Notes: generated from the sequence alone by a model not told the origin. Positions 41,271 through 52,685 are shown, counted from the stretch's first letter. The stretch: DNA of 64,000 nt from Piper betle (GCA_033002965.1 JAURVB010000825.1:21833-85832); one strand, 5' to 3'. Made by a program: numbers and translations.

Positions 41271-44200
41271 CATCGAATTTTTACTGCCAACGATGCAAAC
41301 ACTGGATTAATAAACAAACAAATAGAAGCTATGAGAGATCTTGAGCAAATTCAACTATTTGACTGGAAGTTTGTTAAGAAATTCTTAATAGACTTTCTGA
41401 CTCTCTCATCAATCAGTGGCAATTACTGCTCTCCTGATTTAGGAGAAAGACTATTTGCCAAACTTCCAGGTGATCTCGGAAAAGAGATACACAGCAAATG
41501 GAAGGAACACCAGGTTCCACCCATTTATGACAATATAGGAATTAGAATTCAACACATAATAAGAGTGTTGAAAGACAAGTGCACATATATAGCTACACAG
41601 AAAATGTTGAAAAACTCTTCAACAGGTTTCTGTAGTGTTATATACACTCCACAACAATATGGTAGCGACAGTAATGTCAGAAAACCATATAGGCTAAAGG
41701 CTAAACCAAAAAGGAAGCCCACAAAAACATATTATGTTAAGAAGTCCAAGGCTAGAAAGCCCACTCTTAACAAAGACAAACATGTCAGAAAATATAAGCC
41801 CACAAAGGCTTATACAAAGACACTCACATGTTACGCCTGCAATGAGCCCGGACATTTATCATCGCATTGTCCGAAGAGGCAAAACATGTATGACAAAAGG
41901 GCCATGGTTGTAAATAACACAAACATGGACTTAATAGAAATCAGTTCAGACGTTTCCGACACTTCTTCTATTTATTCACTAGAAGAAATAATCGGAATCA
42001 ATGAAACAGAAAACAATGAAGTAGATTACAGTCTCATAAACAACCTCAACAGTTATAACAACGATTATAACTATGTTGAAAAATATGGATTATCAGAAAA
42101 TCCAGCACAAAACATTATGGGCTCCTTAGATGAAATTGAATATCTAATGGAAACCAACATGATGTTTACTTTGGCTAAGGCTGAAGTAAAAACAAATTGC
42201 AAAAATCACTGCTGGTTACACGGAACCGGTAACAAGACAAAGCCTTGCTCTTGGTGTGGGTATTTACCCGATTTAAACAGAAGAGCAAAGTGTAGCCAAT
42301 GCCAACACGAGATATGCATAGTCTGCATAAAATCTCACTTTGGGATTTCCATTGAAGTAAAAGATACTCCAATAGGAAATTCACAACAACAAAACCTACA
42401 AATTTCTAGAATTAGAAATCTAGAAACAAGATTAAACTCACTAGAAGTTAGAATCGAACTTCTGGAAAAACAACAAACAGATCCTTTCTCTTCCGACTTA
42501 TTTGATGACCAAATAAGCGAAAAACCAGAATCTTCGACTCAAGTAAAGATGGGTCTGGTTCAAGGAAAATCACCTTGCAACCACAATACACTTGAAACCC
42601 AAGTTTGGGTTAAAGTAACATTGGGCGGGGTTAGCACCAGCCTAAATGCTTTTATTGATACTGGGTCAACCAGTTCATATATAAGCACACATCTTTACAA
42701 CGAACTTTTCTCTCATGTAGAGAAACACAAACCAACATCTCCTGTGCTAGCAACACAGTTTGATGGAACAAAAGCTCCAAATAAATTTTATATTAAAAAC
42801 ACAAAAATCCAGCTTTTGAACAACTGTAACCAGTATGGCACCCCTCTCACCCTCAAGAGGATGTGGTTACATGACTTGTCTACACAACACATAGACATGA
42901 TATTGGGCCAAAACTATTTGGTGCATGATGAAAGATCTTGTTTCATCACTCAAGATTATTTCATCCTTGCTCACAACACCACAGTAAGCCCAGTAATATC
43001 TGAAGATATTACAAACCCAAAAATACTATCAGAGTTACGAGCACAGCGTGTTGACTCCATAACAAACAAACGCACACCCTCGAAGAAAATTCGAATACAC
43101 GTAGGACAAGACGATCAACCCCTGTTCCCTGATGAAACCGATGGAATCTCAGGAAAAACAGAAAACCCCTACACTCACATACAACCCAAAACGGACTGTA
43201 AGTGTCACATGAATATATTTGATAAAAGCCCAAGCCCAGAAGAATGCCTTATGCATCTCCTAGGCGAAAGTACAAGCCCATTTGAAGAAATTAGTGTGGA
43301 CTTTATAAGCCCAGCTAACCTTTTCAGGTGTATGTACAACTCACAAAACATAGACGATTTCCTAAAACGTCTACAACACATATCTATAATAGGAGAAAAT
43401 CCTACCCAATATTGGGATAGAAACAACACCTATTGTAAGCTGGAAATCATAAATCCAGACTTAACAATCAAAGCCCATGATATGAAATATACAAATTGGG
43501 AACAGCAAGAATGTGATATGCACATTAAACAGCTTCTAGATTTGGGCCTAATTAGAAAATCCATAAGCCCACAAAGAAGCCCAGCCTTCATAGTAAACAA
43601 AGGCTCGGAACAAAAACGAGGACAGTCCAGAATGGTCTTTAATTATAAAAGACTAAATGACAATACAAGGGAAGATGGATACAAAATTCCCGACAAAGAA
43701 CAACTCATAAATAGGATACAATCATCCAGGTACTATTCAAAATTCGACCTAAAGTCAGGAATTTGGCAAATCAAAATGCATCCTGATTCAATACAGTGGA
43801 CGGCATTCTCTTGCCCTAACGGACATTACGAATGGCTAGTTATGCCTTTCGGACTTAAAACAGCTCCTCAGGTTTTCCAGAGAAAAATGGATACTGTCTT
43901 TAAACATTATACAGAATTTACATGTGTATACATTGACGACATCCTAGTCTTCTCTAAAACACAAGAACAGCACTACGCACACTTATACACTGTGCTAGCC
44001 TTGTTCGAACAACATGGATTAATTATTTCCAAAAAGAAAATGGAAATAAACAAAACCCATATCTCCTTCCTTGGAACGGAACTAGGACAAGGAACAATAC
44101 AGCTACAACCACATATTGCGTCAAAAATTCTAGAATTCCCTGATAAAATGGAAGACGCAAAACAATTAAGGAGTTTCCTTGGTATATTAAATTATGCTAG

Positions 44201-44786
44201 AAACTTTATAAGGGACCTAGGTAAATACACTGGACCTTTATACAACAAGACTAATCAAACAGGGTTAAACTTCTTTAACTCTGAAGACATCAAACTAGTT
44301 AAAAAGATTAAAACTTTAGTCAAAACATTACCACAACTACACATACCCCTTGACACAGACTATTTGATAATAGAGTGTGATGGATGTGATCAAGGTTGGG
44401 GTGCTATTCTACTAAAGAAATCACACAAATACTCTCCCAAAACAGAAGAATCCATTTGTCGATACGGCAGTGGAAAATACAAAGAACAAACTGGATACAT
44501 GACCAGTCTAGATTTTGAAATCTTGGCGGTAATGTACGCCTTAGAAACATTTGAACTCTTTATCACAGGAAAGAAAGAGTTTACCATAAGAAAAGATTGT
44601 GAGGCAATAGTCAAATACTCACAACAGATAAAAGGAAAAACAAAAGGACTAAATGCCAAAAGATGGCTTAAGTTCCAAAATTACCTCCTTACCAGAGGAA
44701 CCAACATACAATGGGAACATATAAAAGGAAGTGACAATAAAACAGCGGATATACTATCTAGGCTACTATGCCAACAAGAAGTTTGA
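41271..44786 (+). pseudogene. Viral capsid-protease-RT-RNase H polyprotein, copy 1, 5'-truncated but otherwise open
   Basis: One open frame runs to TGA at 44784-44786. Codons before 41271 are host sequence read through by chance. Numbered from 41199, visible parts are: a capsid region with basic KPKRKP-type stretches (about 155-205); a CX2CX4HX4C zinc knuckle at 211 (CYACNEPGHLSSHC); an exact CX2CX11CX2CX4CX2C Cys motif at 350-376, typical of badnaviruses; an aspartic protease DTGS at 487; the reverse transcriptase with YIDD at 911; and RNase H starting near IIECDG at 1059. The truncation falls in the capsid, so no initiating Met belongs to the viral gene. No internal stop or frameshift is present, which suggests a young insertion. 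The polyprotein makes virion coat, processing enzyme and replication enzyme in its relatives. Confidence 0.92.
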
Positions 44787-44983
44787 AATCTTCTAAAAAT
44801 TCAGGGTTCACGATTCCTTAAAATCGTATACAAAGTTTGAAATCTTTAAAATTCAGGGTTCACGATTCCTTAAAATCGTATACAAAGTTTGAAATCTTTA
44901 AAATTCAGGGTTCACGATTCCTTAAAATCGTAAACAAAGTTTGAAACCTTCAAAATTCAGGGTTCTCGATTCCTTAAAATCGA
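44781..44983 (+). repeat. Four tandem hairpin repeats between the RNase H and transactivator ORFs, copy 1
   Basis: Units start at 44781, 44835, 44887 and 44939 (gtttgaaa...), 52-54 bp each. Every unit contains 'attcagggtt' and then a hairpin with a perfect 6-bp stem and CCTTAA loop: ACGATT/AATCGT in the first three, TCGATT/AATCGA in the fourth. The change on one arm of unit 4 is matched by the complementary change on the other. The array occupies nearly all of the gap upstream of the last ORF, so a role in its expression or in RNA folding is plausible (inference). Confidence 0.85.
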
Positions 44984-45016
44984 TCTAACATTTTATTGTT
45001 TCATTGTCAGACAAAA

Positions 45017-46429
45017 ATGCCCCCCAAGGCTTCTTGGGATTACAAAAACAAGGGCGACATGGAGCTTAGTCTCCGACCACACATGACAAAAGGGAAAGGT
45101 GTTTCTCGGAACATTCTTTCCTTTGGACAAACACAATTGGTATCTTACGAGAATACCCACAAACAATATATCAGCAAGGATTGTTTACGCCTTGATGATT
45201 CACAAAGATGTATTATTGACAACATATGGAACATCAGCAGTACAAACACTACAGAAAAGATTATGGTCATTAGCGCCTTAATCTTCTACTTCGGAAAAAT
45301 ACAAGAAAAGCCAAAGGGTAAGAACTTTTGTTGCTATGCCCTTTTCACTGGACCGAAATATGGTCTCTACAAGACATATCCAGAGCTCCAACAAGCCATC
45401 GGATCCACCAAAGCCTCCTTTAGAGGATATTACAATGTTGAACAGGCCGCCGAAGATGTTGCAGCTACATGTGGACCTTCTTACTATAGAAGCCCATTAC
45501 TGGTTAGCAGCCCAGTAACAGAAGAAACATCTTATGCACAAGTCATCACAACAAATCCCCTCAACCAACAAGACAAGATTCGCTCCCAAGTTGAATGTGT
45601 GTTTGAATTTCTGAAAAGAGCACAACAGGGAAAATACTCCCCACAACTCGACTCTTGCCTTAGAGTTAAATACGATACAGAATATGACATCAGAAGACAA
45701 TGCAAGGCACCCTTCACAACGTGCAATCAGACCTATGCATGTAGGTGCCAGGTTATCTACAGTCTAAGGAAAGCATACATCTCTGCAGAAGAATTTCCAA
45801 TACAGAACTACAGAGATGTTCAAATCACAATAGAGGCAATTCTTCAAACAGGTTTACTAGCTGAGGTTCTATTCCAGAATGAAGATGGAATTAAGAAGCT
45901 CCCACATTATATACAAGACATTTGTGAAACAGCACTCTTCAGAAAAGGAAGAAGACTTCGTCTAAAAATCGAAGCGTCTCCTCCTTTGTTTAGAAACAAT
46001 ACACTTGTTGAAGAATCCAACTGTTTCATGGCACTTGGAGTTAGTTACAGTGATGGACTCCCCGAACTGGACCAGATTGATCTTGAGCCAGATTGGGAAG
46101 TCTTACCCACAAACACATGGGCTCCATTGCACAAGCAGCTCGAGTTAGCCAGAGCCCATACTCAAAGCTACAATTACTGTTGGACATCTAAGGTATTCGA
46201 AAATTTCACCTTAATGTTAACAGGCCCAACATACAGGTTCTTTTGGGCTAAGGACTTCGGCCCATACATTCAGCCATTCACCGAGACGAAGAATCTCAAA
46301 CTCATTGAGATGTTTTCCTCTCTCCCGATCCATGATGACGCATCAAGTGACAGCACACCAGCACAAACAGACAAGGACAGCAAAGACAGCACTCAGGCTC
46401 CGACAATTAATTTGGCACAAACAGAGTAA
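45017..46429 (+). CDS. Viroplasmin/translational-transactivator-like protein, copy 1, intact
   Basis: A 470-residue frame from ATG 45017 (MPPKASWDYKN) to TAA 46427-46429. I chose this ATG because the upstream in-frame codons lack an ATG and copy 2 keeps the same context. Residues about 100-150 (NFCCYALFTGPKYGLYKTY, then AAEDV) match the Caulimo_VI/viroplasmin fold shared with the N-terminal domain of eukaryotic RNase H1. In caulimoviruses this protein forms inclusion bodies and lets ribosomes reinitiate on polycistronic RNA. The C-terminus is Ser/Thr/Asp-rich. It is the only full-length large viral gene in the array. Whether it is expressed is unknown. Confidence 0.85.
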   Translation: MPPKASWDYKNKGDMELSLRPHMTKGKGVSRNILSFGQTQLVSYENTHKQYISKDCLRLDDSQRCIIDNIWNISSTNTTEKIMVISALIFYFGKIQEKPKGKNFCCYALFTGPKYGLYKTYPELQQAIGSTKASFRGYYNVEQAAEDVAATCGPSYYRSPLLVSSPVTEETSYAQVITTNPLNQQDKIRSQVECVFEFLKRAQQGKYSPQLDSCLRVKYDTEYDIRRQCKAPFTTCNQTYACRCQVIYSLRKAYISAEEFPIQNYRDVQITIEAILQTGLLAEVLFQNEDGIKKLPHYIQDICETALFRKGRRLRLKIEASPPLFRNNTLVEESNCFMALGVSYSDGLPELDQIDLEPDWEVLPTNTWAPLHKQLELARAHTQSYNYCWTSKVFENFTLMLTGPTYRFFWAKDFGPYIQPFTETKNLKLIEMFSSLPIHDDASSDSTPAQTDKDSKDSTQAPTINLAQTE

Positions 46430-47670
46430 GAAGACGTGGTAGGCCCATTTCTCCACCGACTCTACAATAATGTAAAGTCTTTATTGACTTAGTTGTACAT
46501 ATTGTGTCGTTTTGTTGAGTCATAATGTAAGTGGGATAAGTATCCAAGGGTGATGCCTTAGTTGAGTGGTTCTTAAGCGACCCACGTGGTCCACCTCTCT
46601 AACTGGTCACCTCGGGAGACTTCTCCTTTTTCTTTTTCTTTTACGTGTCAAGTTTGTATGGTTTGCTTAGCTTTGAAGCTACTTTTCTTTTTGTAAAGAA
46701 TATGGGTAAGCGGGCAGTGTTAAGACCCGACTCCCTCTTTTGCGTCTATATAAGGGTTGTCCCCCTTCACTTGTAAGATATAGAAGAAATCAATGAAAGT
46801 TATGGTTTGCTCTTACTTCTCTGGCTAAAAACTTCCGTCATTCTCCGACGCTGAGGCTTGCCCTCTTACTACACCGGATGGCTGAGTAGAACTCAGTTCA
46901 TTCCTCACTCCAACTACAGGTACAACAACTTCATCCAGGAGCACTTGGTACCCTGAAGGTCTGGTCGTACCCTGAAAGTTGCTTGAGCTGGGAGAACTAT
47001 CCAAGAGAAGCTGTGTTCCGATGCGGTGGAGGTCTGCCCGTGGTCCGTGTTGCCGTTTTGCCGTGTGAAGGCGCAGGCGTTTGGACGTTGTTGGGCGCGA
47101 CTGTTGAGGCCGTGAAGGGAACTGTAACATGCTGTGAGGACTCTCCGTGCAACAAGTAAGGATCGACATTCTAGTAAGGATCTCTTGCATCTCCTGATGA
47201 TTTTGTTTATCTTAGTTAGGATTGAGGAAGGAACTATTCTGCCCTTGCCTTCCCGTAGTAATGGTAATGCCAAGGTCGAGGAGAATGATGGCTCTTTGTC
47301 CGAGAGTTAACCACTCTTTTCCTCCGCACTGTAGTAACATATAAAACTTTGGTTCATTAAATTTACTTGCAGAGAACGAACACAAACAGTAAACATTTTG
47401 CATCATTACTACAAAACAATTATAACAACTATAAAACACTAGCAACTGTTTTTATACACACTCAGGGAAGATTGGTGGCATCTTGACCTGATGACCACTC
47501 CTGATTTGGAGTATAATACGGTTAAACAACAAAGAATTTTATCCTTACAGGGATTTAATTCTTGACAAACATTAATTTTGGCACTGTTCACTGGACAAAT
47601 TCTGGCAGACTTGGTTTCCGCCTGAGTCATGCACAGATAGTTCATAACACCCTAAATTAATTGTCAACAC
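46430..47670 (+). promoter_or_regulatory. Viral intergenic promoter and RNA leader, copy 1
   Basis: A G-box CACGTG lies at 46583-46588, an ACGTGTC element at 46643-46649, and a TATATAA box at 46747-46753 followed by GGGTTGTCCCCCTTC. This is the layout of a caulimovirid full-length RNA promoter. From about 46780 to 47670 a noncoding leader of about 0.9 kb precedes the primer-binding position. Antisense open frames across the leader are not conserved genes. Copy 2 repeats the whole region at 51415-52667 with few changes. Confidence 0.75.
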
Positions 47671-47674
47671 AAAA

Positions 47675-48583
47675 ATGGTATATAGGTTTTTGAGAAGAGG
47701 AAGTTCCTCAAGTAATACAGCTTCTCAAGAACTTGAAGACATTATAGACGTTGAAAATAACCTTGAATTATTTTCAAACAGACAACTGAACAATTTAAAT
47801 CCTACAATTCTCTACAGAACAAATAGAGTTTTTAGCAGCAACTCTATTTACAGGCATCAAAGAACAGAAGCTCTTCATTTACCTTCCGGTAGAGAAGAGA
47901 GACTTACCTTGATAAGTCCGACTTCTGTAAACCAGTTGTTACAACGACAACATAATTACATTCATCTTGGTATGATTGTAATAGGCATTAGAGGCCTAAC
48001 AAGAAAACAAAATGGAGGAAAGGTTTTCCTAATCCTCTATGACGATAGATTTCCAAACCCAAAGCAGGCTATTATTGGTTTAATAGAATGCGACATGAAC
48101 AACAACATGGGAATTGTTTACATTAGCCCCAATTTCTCCATGTTGATAAAAGATTTCAGCAAGTATATTAAAATACTTGTTAAAACACAAGGATATGATA
48201 ATTTCTCGGGAAACAATATTCAACTTGATATTGTCTTCATGGGAAGAACATCCAACAACATGAATCACAAATACAAAGTAAATATAAACAATATAGTCGA
48301 TTCATTATCCTCTCATGGAGTGAGCTTTCTACAGCCACAATCCATGAGCCCAGCCTTTGAAAACACTGAATGGACTTTCAGTCTCAGACCTCCCTCTGAG
48401 ATCAATGTCCCTACACAACATCACATGTTCATTGAACCAGATAACACTATTCACGTAAGGTTCTCTGAATACACAAGGGAAAATGTTTCAGACGATGAAA
48501 CAGAATCCATAAAATCTGAACTTGACGCTCCTAGACATAGTGAACACTATTCTAGAGATAAGAATGAGCGCAGTTTTAGATAA
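47675..48583 (+). pseudogene. Viral movement protein, copy 2, 5' end replaced by a deletion junction
   Basis: A 302-residue frame with the 30K-type movement-protein region (HLPSGREERLTLISP, then GKVFLILYDDRFPN, then GIVYISPNFSM). Such proteins widen plasmodesmata to move virus between cells. The ATG at 47675 is the one overlapping the primer-site TGGTAT of the leader; after 47681 the text no longer matches the primer site seen at 52668 and instead enters the movement gene. Copy 3 retains what looks like the true N-terminus at 53879. So the start here is chimeric. The stop is TAA 48581-48583, overlapping the next ORF by about 19 bases. Confidence 0.82.
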
Positions 48584-48790
48584 CCAAAACATGGATTATG
48601 TCTACATGGACCATGACATAGCCCAATACTTCACAGATAATGAGCTCCAAGCCCATTATGAACAGGACATTGAACATGGAAAAGAACCCAAAGGCTACAC
48701 ACTTCAAAGGAACATTTTAGGAAATGTTATAGCCTATAAAAACAAAGAAACTATCTCGGTTACAGAAATATCTGAAATAACCAACAACCA
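48565..48790 (+). pseudogene. Viral capsid polyprotein N-terminus, copy 2, cut off by a deletion
   Basis: The ATG at 48565 overlaps the end of the movement gene in another frame. The frame (MSAVLDNQNMDYVYMDHD) continues to about 48790, where it is joined directly to RT sequence. The join puts the RT out of frame and a stop follows at once (TTGCCCTAA). The N-terminal part of capsid continues differently in copy 3 after the shared word aaccaacaaccaa, locating the breakpoint. Confidence 0.75.
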
Positions 48791-49775
48791 AATTCTCTTG
48801 CCCTAACGGACATTACGAATGGCTAGTTATGCCTTTCGGACTTAAAACAGCTCCTCAGGTTTTCCAGAGAAAAATGGATACTGTCTTTAAACATTATACA
48901 GAATTTACATGTGTATACATTGACGACATCCTAGTCTTCTCCAAAACACAAGAACAGCACTACGCACACTTATACACTGTGCTAGCCTTGTTCGAACAAC
49001 ATGGATTAATTATTTCCAAAAAGAAAATGGAAATAAACAAAACCCACATCTCCTTCCTTGGAACCGAACTAGGACAAGGAACAATACAGCTACAACCACA
49101 TATTGCGTCAAAAATTTTAGAATTTCCTGATAAAATGGAAGACGCAAAACAATTAAGGAGTTTTCTTGGTATATTAAATTATGCTAGAAACTTTATAAAG
49201 GATCTAGGTAAATACACTGGACCTTTATACAACAAGACTAATCAAACAGGGTTAAACTTCTTTAACTCTGAAGACATTAAACTAGTTAAAAAGATTAAAA
49301 CTTTAGTCAAAACATTACCACAACTACACATACCCCTTGACACAGACTATTTGATAATAGAATGTGACGGATGTGATCAAGGTTGGGGTGCTATTCTACT
49401 AAAGAAAGCACATAAATACTACTCCCAAAGACAGAAGAATCCATTTGTCGATACGGCAGTGGAAAATACAAAGAACAAACAGGCTATATGACCAGTCTAG
49501 ATTTTGAAATCTTGGCGGTAATGTACGCCTTAGAAACATTTGAACTCTTTATCACAGGAAAGAAAGAGTTTACCATAAGAACAGATTGTGAGGCAATAGT
49601 CAAATACTCACAACAGATAAAAGGAAAAACAAAAGGACTAAATGCCAAAAGATGGCTTAAGTTCCAAAATTACCTCCTTACCAGAGGAACCAACATACAA
49701 TGGGAACACATAAAAGGAAGTGACAATAAAACAGCGGATATACTATCCAGGCTACTATGCCAACAAGAAGTTTGA
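48791..49775 (+). pseudogene. Viral RT/RNase H fragment, copy 2, frameshifted
   Basis: Nearly identical in DNA to 43806-44786 of copy 1. It keeps YIDD but lacks the first half of the RT. At about 49418-49432 it carries two extra bases relative to copy 1, which breaks the frame between RT and RNase H; the frame picks up again from 49488. It is not functional as a unit. Confidence 0.88.
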
Positions 49776-49973
49776 AATCTTCTAAAAATTCAGGGTTCAC
49801 GATCCTTAAAATCGTAACAAGGTTTAAATCTTTAAGATTCAGGGTTCATGATCCTAAAATCGTATACAAGTTTGAAATCTTTAAAAATTCAGGGTTCTAC
49901 GATTCCTTAAAATCGTAAACAAAGTTTGAAATCTTCAAAATTCAGGGTTCTCGATTCCTTAAAATCGATCTAA
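49768..49973 (+). repeat. Hairpin repeat array, copy 2
   Basis: Same four-unit array as in copy 1. The first two units have lost single bases in and around the hairpin (gatccttaaaatc, gatcctaaaatc), weakening the stem, while units 3 and 4 are intact, including the TCGATT/AATCGA variant. Confidence 0.8.
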
Positions 49974-50002
49974 CATTTTTATTGTTTCATTGTCAGACAA
50001 AA

Positions 50003-51414
50003 ATGCCCCCCAAGGCTTCTTGGGATTACAAAAACAAGGGCGACATGGAGCTTAGTCTCCGACCACACATGACAAAAGGGAAAGGTGTTTCTCGGAACAT
50101 TCTTTCCTTTGGACAAACACAATTGGTATCTTACGAGAATACCCACAAACAATATATCAGCAAGGATTGTTTACGCCTTGATGATTCACAAAGATGTATT
50201 ATTGACAACATTTGGAACATCAGCAGTACAAACACTACAGAAAAGATTATGGTCATTAGCGCCTTAATCTTCTACTTTGGAAAAATACAAGAAAAGCCTA
50301 AGGGTAAGAACTTCTGTTGCTATGCCCTTTTCACTGGACCTAAATATGGTCTCTACAAGACATATCCAGAACTCCAACAAGCCATTGGATCCACTAAAGC
50401 CTCCTTTAGAGGATACTACAATATTGAACAGGCCGCCGAAGATGTTGCAGCCACATGTGGACCTTCTTACTATAGAAGCCCATTACTGGTTAGCAGCCCA
50501 GTAACAGAAGAAACATCTTATGCACAAGTCATCACAACAAATCCCCTCAACCAACAAGACAGGATTCGCTCTCAAGTGGAATGTGTGTTTGAATTTCTGA
50601 AAAGAGCACAACAGGGAAAGTACTCTCCACAACTCGACTCATGCCTTAGAGTCAAATACGATACAGAATACGACATCAGAAGACAATGCAAGGCACCCTT
50701 CACAACATGCAACCAGACTTATGCATGTAGGTGTCAGGTTATCTACAGCCTAAGGAAAGCATACATTTCAGCAGAAGAATTTCCAATACAGAACTACAGA
50801 GACGTACAAATCACAATTGAAGCAATTCTACAAACAGGATTACTAGCTGAGGTTCTATTCCAAAATGAAGATGGAATCAAGAAGCTCCCACATTATATAC
50901 AAGACATTTGTGAAACAGCACTCTTCAGAAAAGGAAGAAGACTTCGCCTAAAAATTGAAGCATCTCCTCCCTTATTCAGAAACAACACACTTGTTGAAGA
51001 ATCCAACTGTTTCATGGCACTTGGAGTAAGTTACAATGATGGACTCCCGAACTGGACCAGATTGATCTTGAGCCAGATTGGGAAGTCTTGCCAACAAACA
51101 CATGGGCTCCATTGCACAAACAGCTCGAGTTAGCCAGAGCCCATACTCAAAGCTACAATTACTGTTGGACATCTAAGGTATTTGAAAATTTCACCTTGAT
51201 GTTAACAGGCCCAACATACAGGTTCTTTTGGGCTAAGGACTTCGGCCCATACATTCAGCCATTCACCGAGACGAAGAATCTCAAACTCATTGAGATGTTT
51301 TCTTCTCTCCCGATCCATGATGACGCATCAAGTGACAGCACACCAGCACAAACAGACAAAGACAGCAAAGACAGCACTCAGGCTCCGACAATTAATTTGG
51401 CACAAACAGAGTAA
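50003..51414 (+). pseudogene. Viroplasmin/transactivator-like gene, copy 2, one-base frameshift
   Basis: Begins MPPKASWDYKN like copy 1. At about 51047-51050 the C run is one base shorter than in copy 1, so the frame ends early at 51133. The remaining C-terminal sequence is open in another frame to 51414. All other differences from copy 1 are scattered substitutions. The break could be real decay or a homopolymer assembly error. Confidence 0.85.
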
Positions 51415-52667
51415 AGAAGACGTGGTAGGCCCATCTCTCCACCGACTCTACAATAATGTAAAGTCTTTTTGACTAAGTTGTACATATATGTGTCGTTTTG
51501 TTGAGTCATAATGTAAGTGGAATAAGTATCCAAGGGTGATGCCTTAGTTGAGTGGTTCTTAAGCGACCCACGTGGTCCACCTCTCTAACTGGTCACCTCG
51601 GGAGACTTCTCCTTTTTCTTTTTCTTTTACGTGTCAAGTTTGTATGGTTTGCTTAGCTTTGAAGCTACTTTTCTTTATGTAAAGAATATGGGTAAGCGGG
51701 CAGTGTTAAGACCCGACTTCCTCTTTCGAGTCTATATAAGGGTTGTCCCCCTTCACTTGTAAGATATGAAGAAGAAGATCAATGAAAGTTATGGTTTGCT
51801 CTTACTTCTCTGGCTAAAACCCTTCCGTCATTCTCCGACACTGAGGCTTGCCCTCTTACTACACCGGATGGCTGAGTAGAACTCAGTTCATTCCTCATTC
51901 CAACTACAGGTACAACAACTTCATCCAGGAGCACTTGGTACCCTGAAGGTCTGGTCGTACCTTGAAAGTTGCTTGAGCTGGGAGAACTATCCAAGAGAAG
52001 CTGTGTTCCGATGCGGAAGAGGTCTGCTCGTGGTCCGTGTTGCCGTTTTGCCGTGTGAAGGCGTAGGCGTTTGGACGTTGTGGAGCGACTGTTGAAGCCG
52101 TGAAGGGAACTGTAACATGCTGTGAGGACTCCCCGTGCAACAAGTAAAGATCGACATTCTAGTAAGGATCTCTTGCATCTCCTGATGATTTTGTTTATCT
52201 TAGTTAGGATTGAGGAAGGAACTATTCTGCCCTTGCCTTCCCGTAGTAATGGTAATGCCAAGGTCGAGGAGAATGATGGCTCTTAGTCCGAGAGTTAACC
52301 ACTCTTTTCCTCTGCACTAAGTAGTAACATATAAAACTCTGGTTCATTAAATTTACTTACAAAGAACGAACACAAACAGTAAATAATTTGCATCATTACT
52401 ACAAAACAATTATAAACAACTACAAAACACTAGCAACTGTTTTTATACACACTCAGGGACGATTGGTGGCATCTTGACCTGATGACCACTCCTGATTTGG
52501 AGTATAATACGGTTAAACAAACAGAGAATTTTATCCTTACAGGGATTTAATTCTTGACAAACATTAATTTTGGCTCTGTTCACTGGACAGATTCTGGCAG
52601 ACTTGGTTTCCGCCTGAGTTATGCACAGATAGTTTACAACACCCTAAATTAATTGTCATCACAAAAA
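51415..52667 (+). promoter_or_regulatory. Viral promoter and leader, copy 2
   Basis: Repeats the copy 1 region: CACGTG at 51569-51574, TATATAA at 51733-51739, then the leader up to the intact primer site at 52668. Differences from copy 1 are single-base changes and small indels. Confidence 0.72.
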
Positions 52668-52685
52668 TGGTATCAGAGCTAAGTT
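52668..52685 (+). other. tRNA-Met primer-binding site of the pararetrovirus
   Basis: TGGTATCAGAGCT is the sequence complementary to the 3' end of plant initiator tRNA-Met, found at the start of minus-strand DNA synthesis in Caulimoviridae. By convention it marks position 1 of the circular genome. It directly precedes the first small ORF. In copy 2 (47676) only TGGTAT remains. Confidence 0.88.

Noticed and set aside
46825..47273. Antisense open frames in the viral leader, repeated in copy 2.
   Set aside because: They repeat only because the leader is duplicated; the frame is not kept between copies (different ends), and caulimovirids code on one strand.
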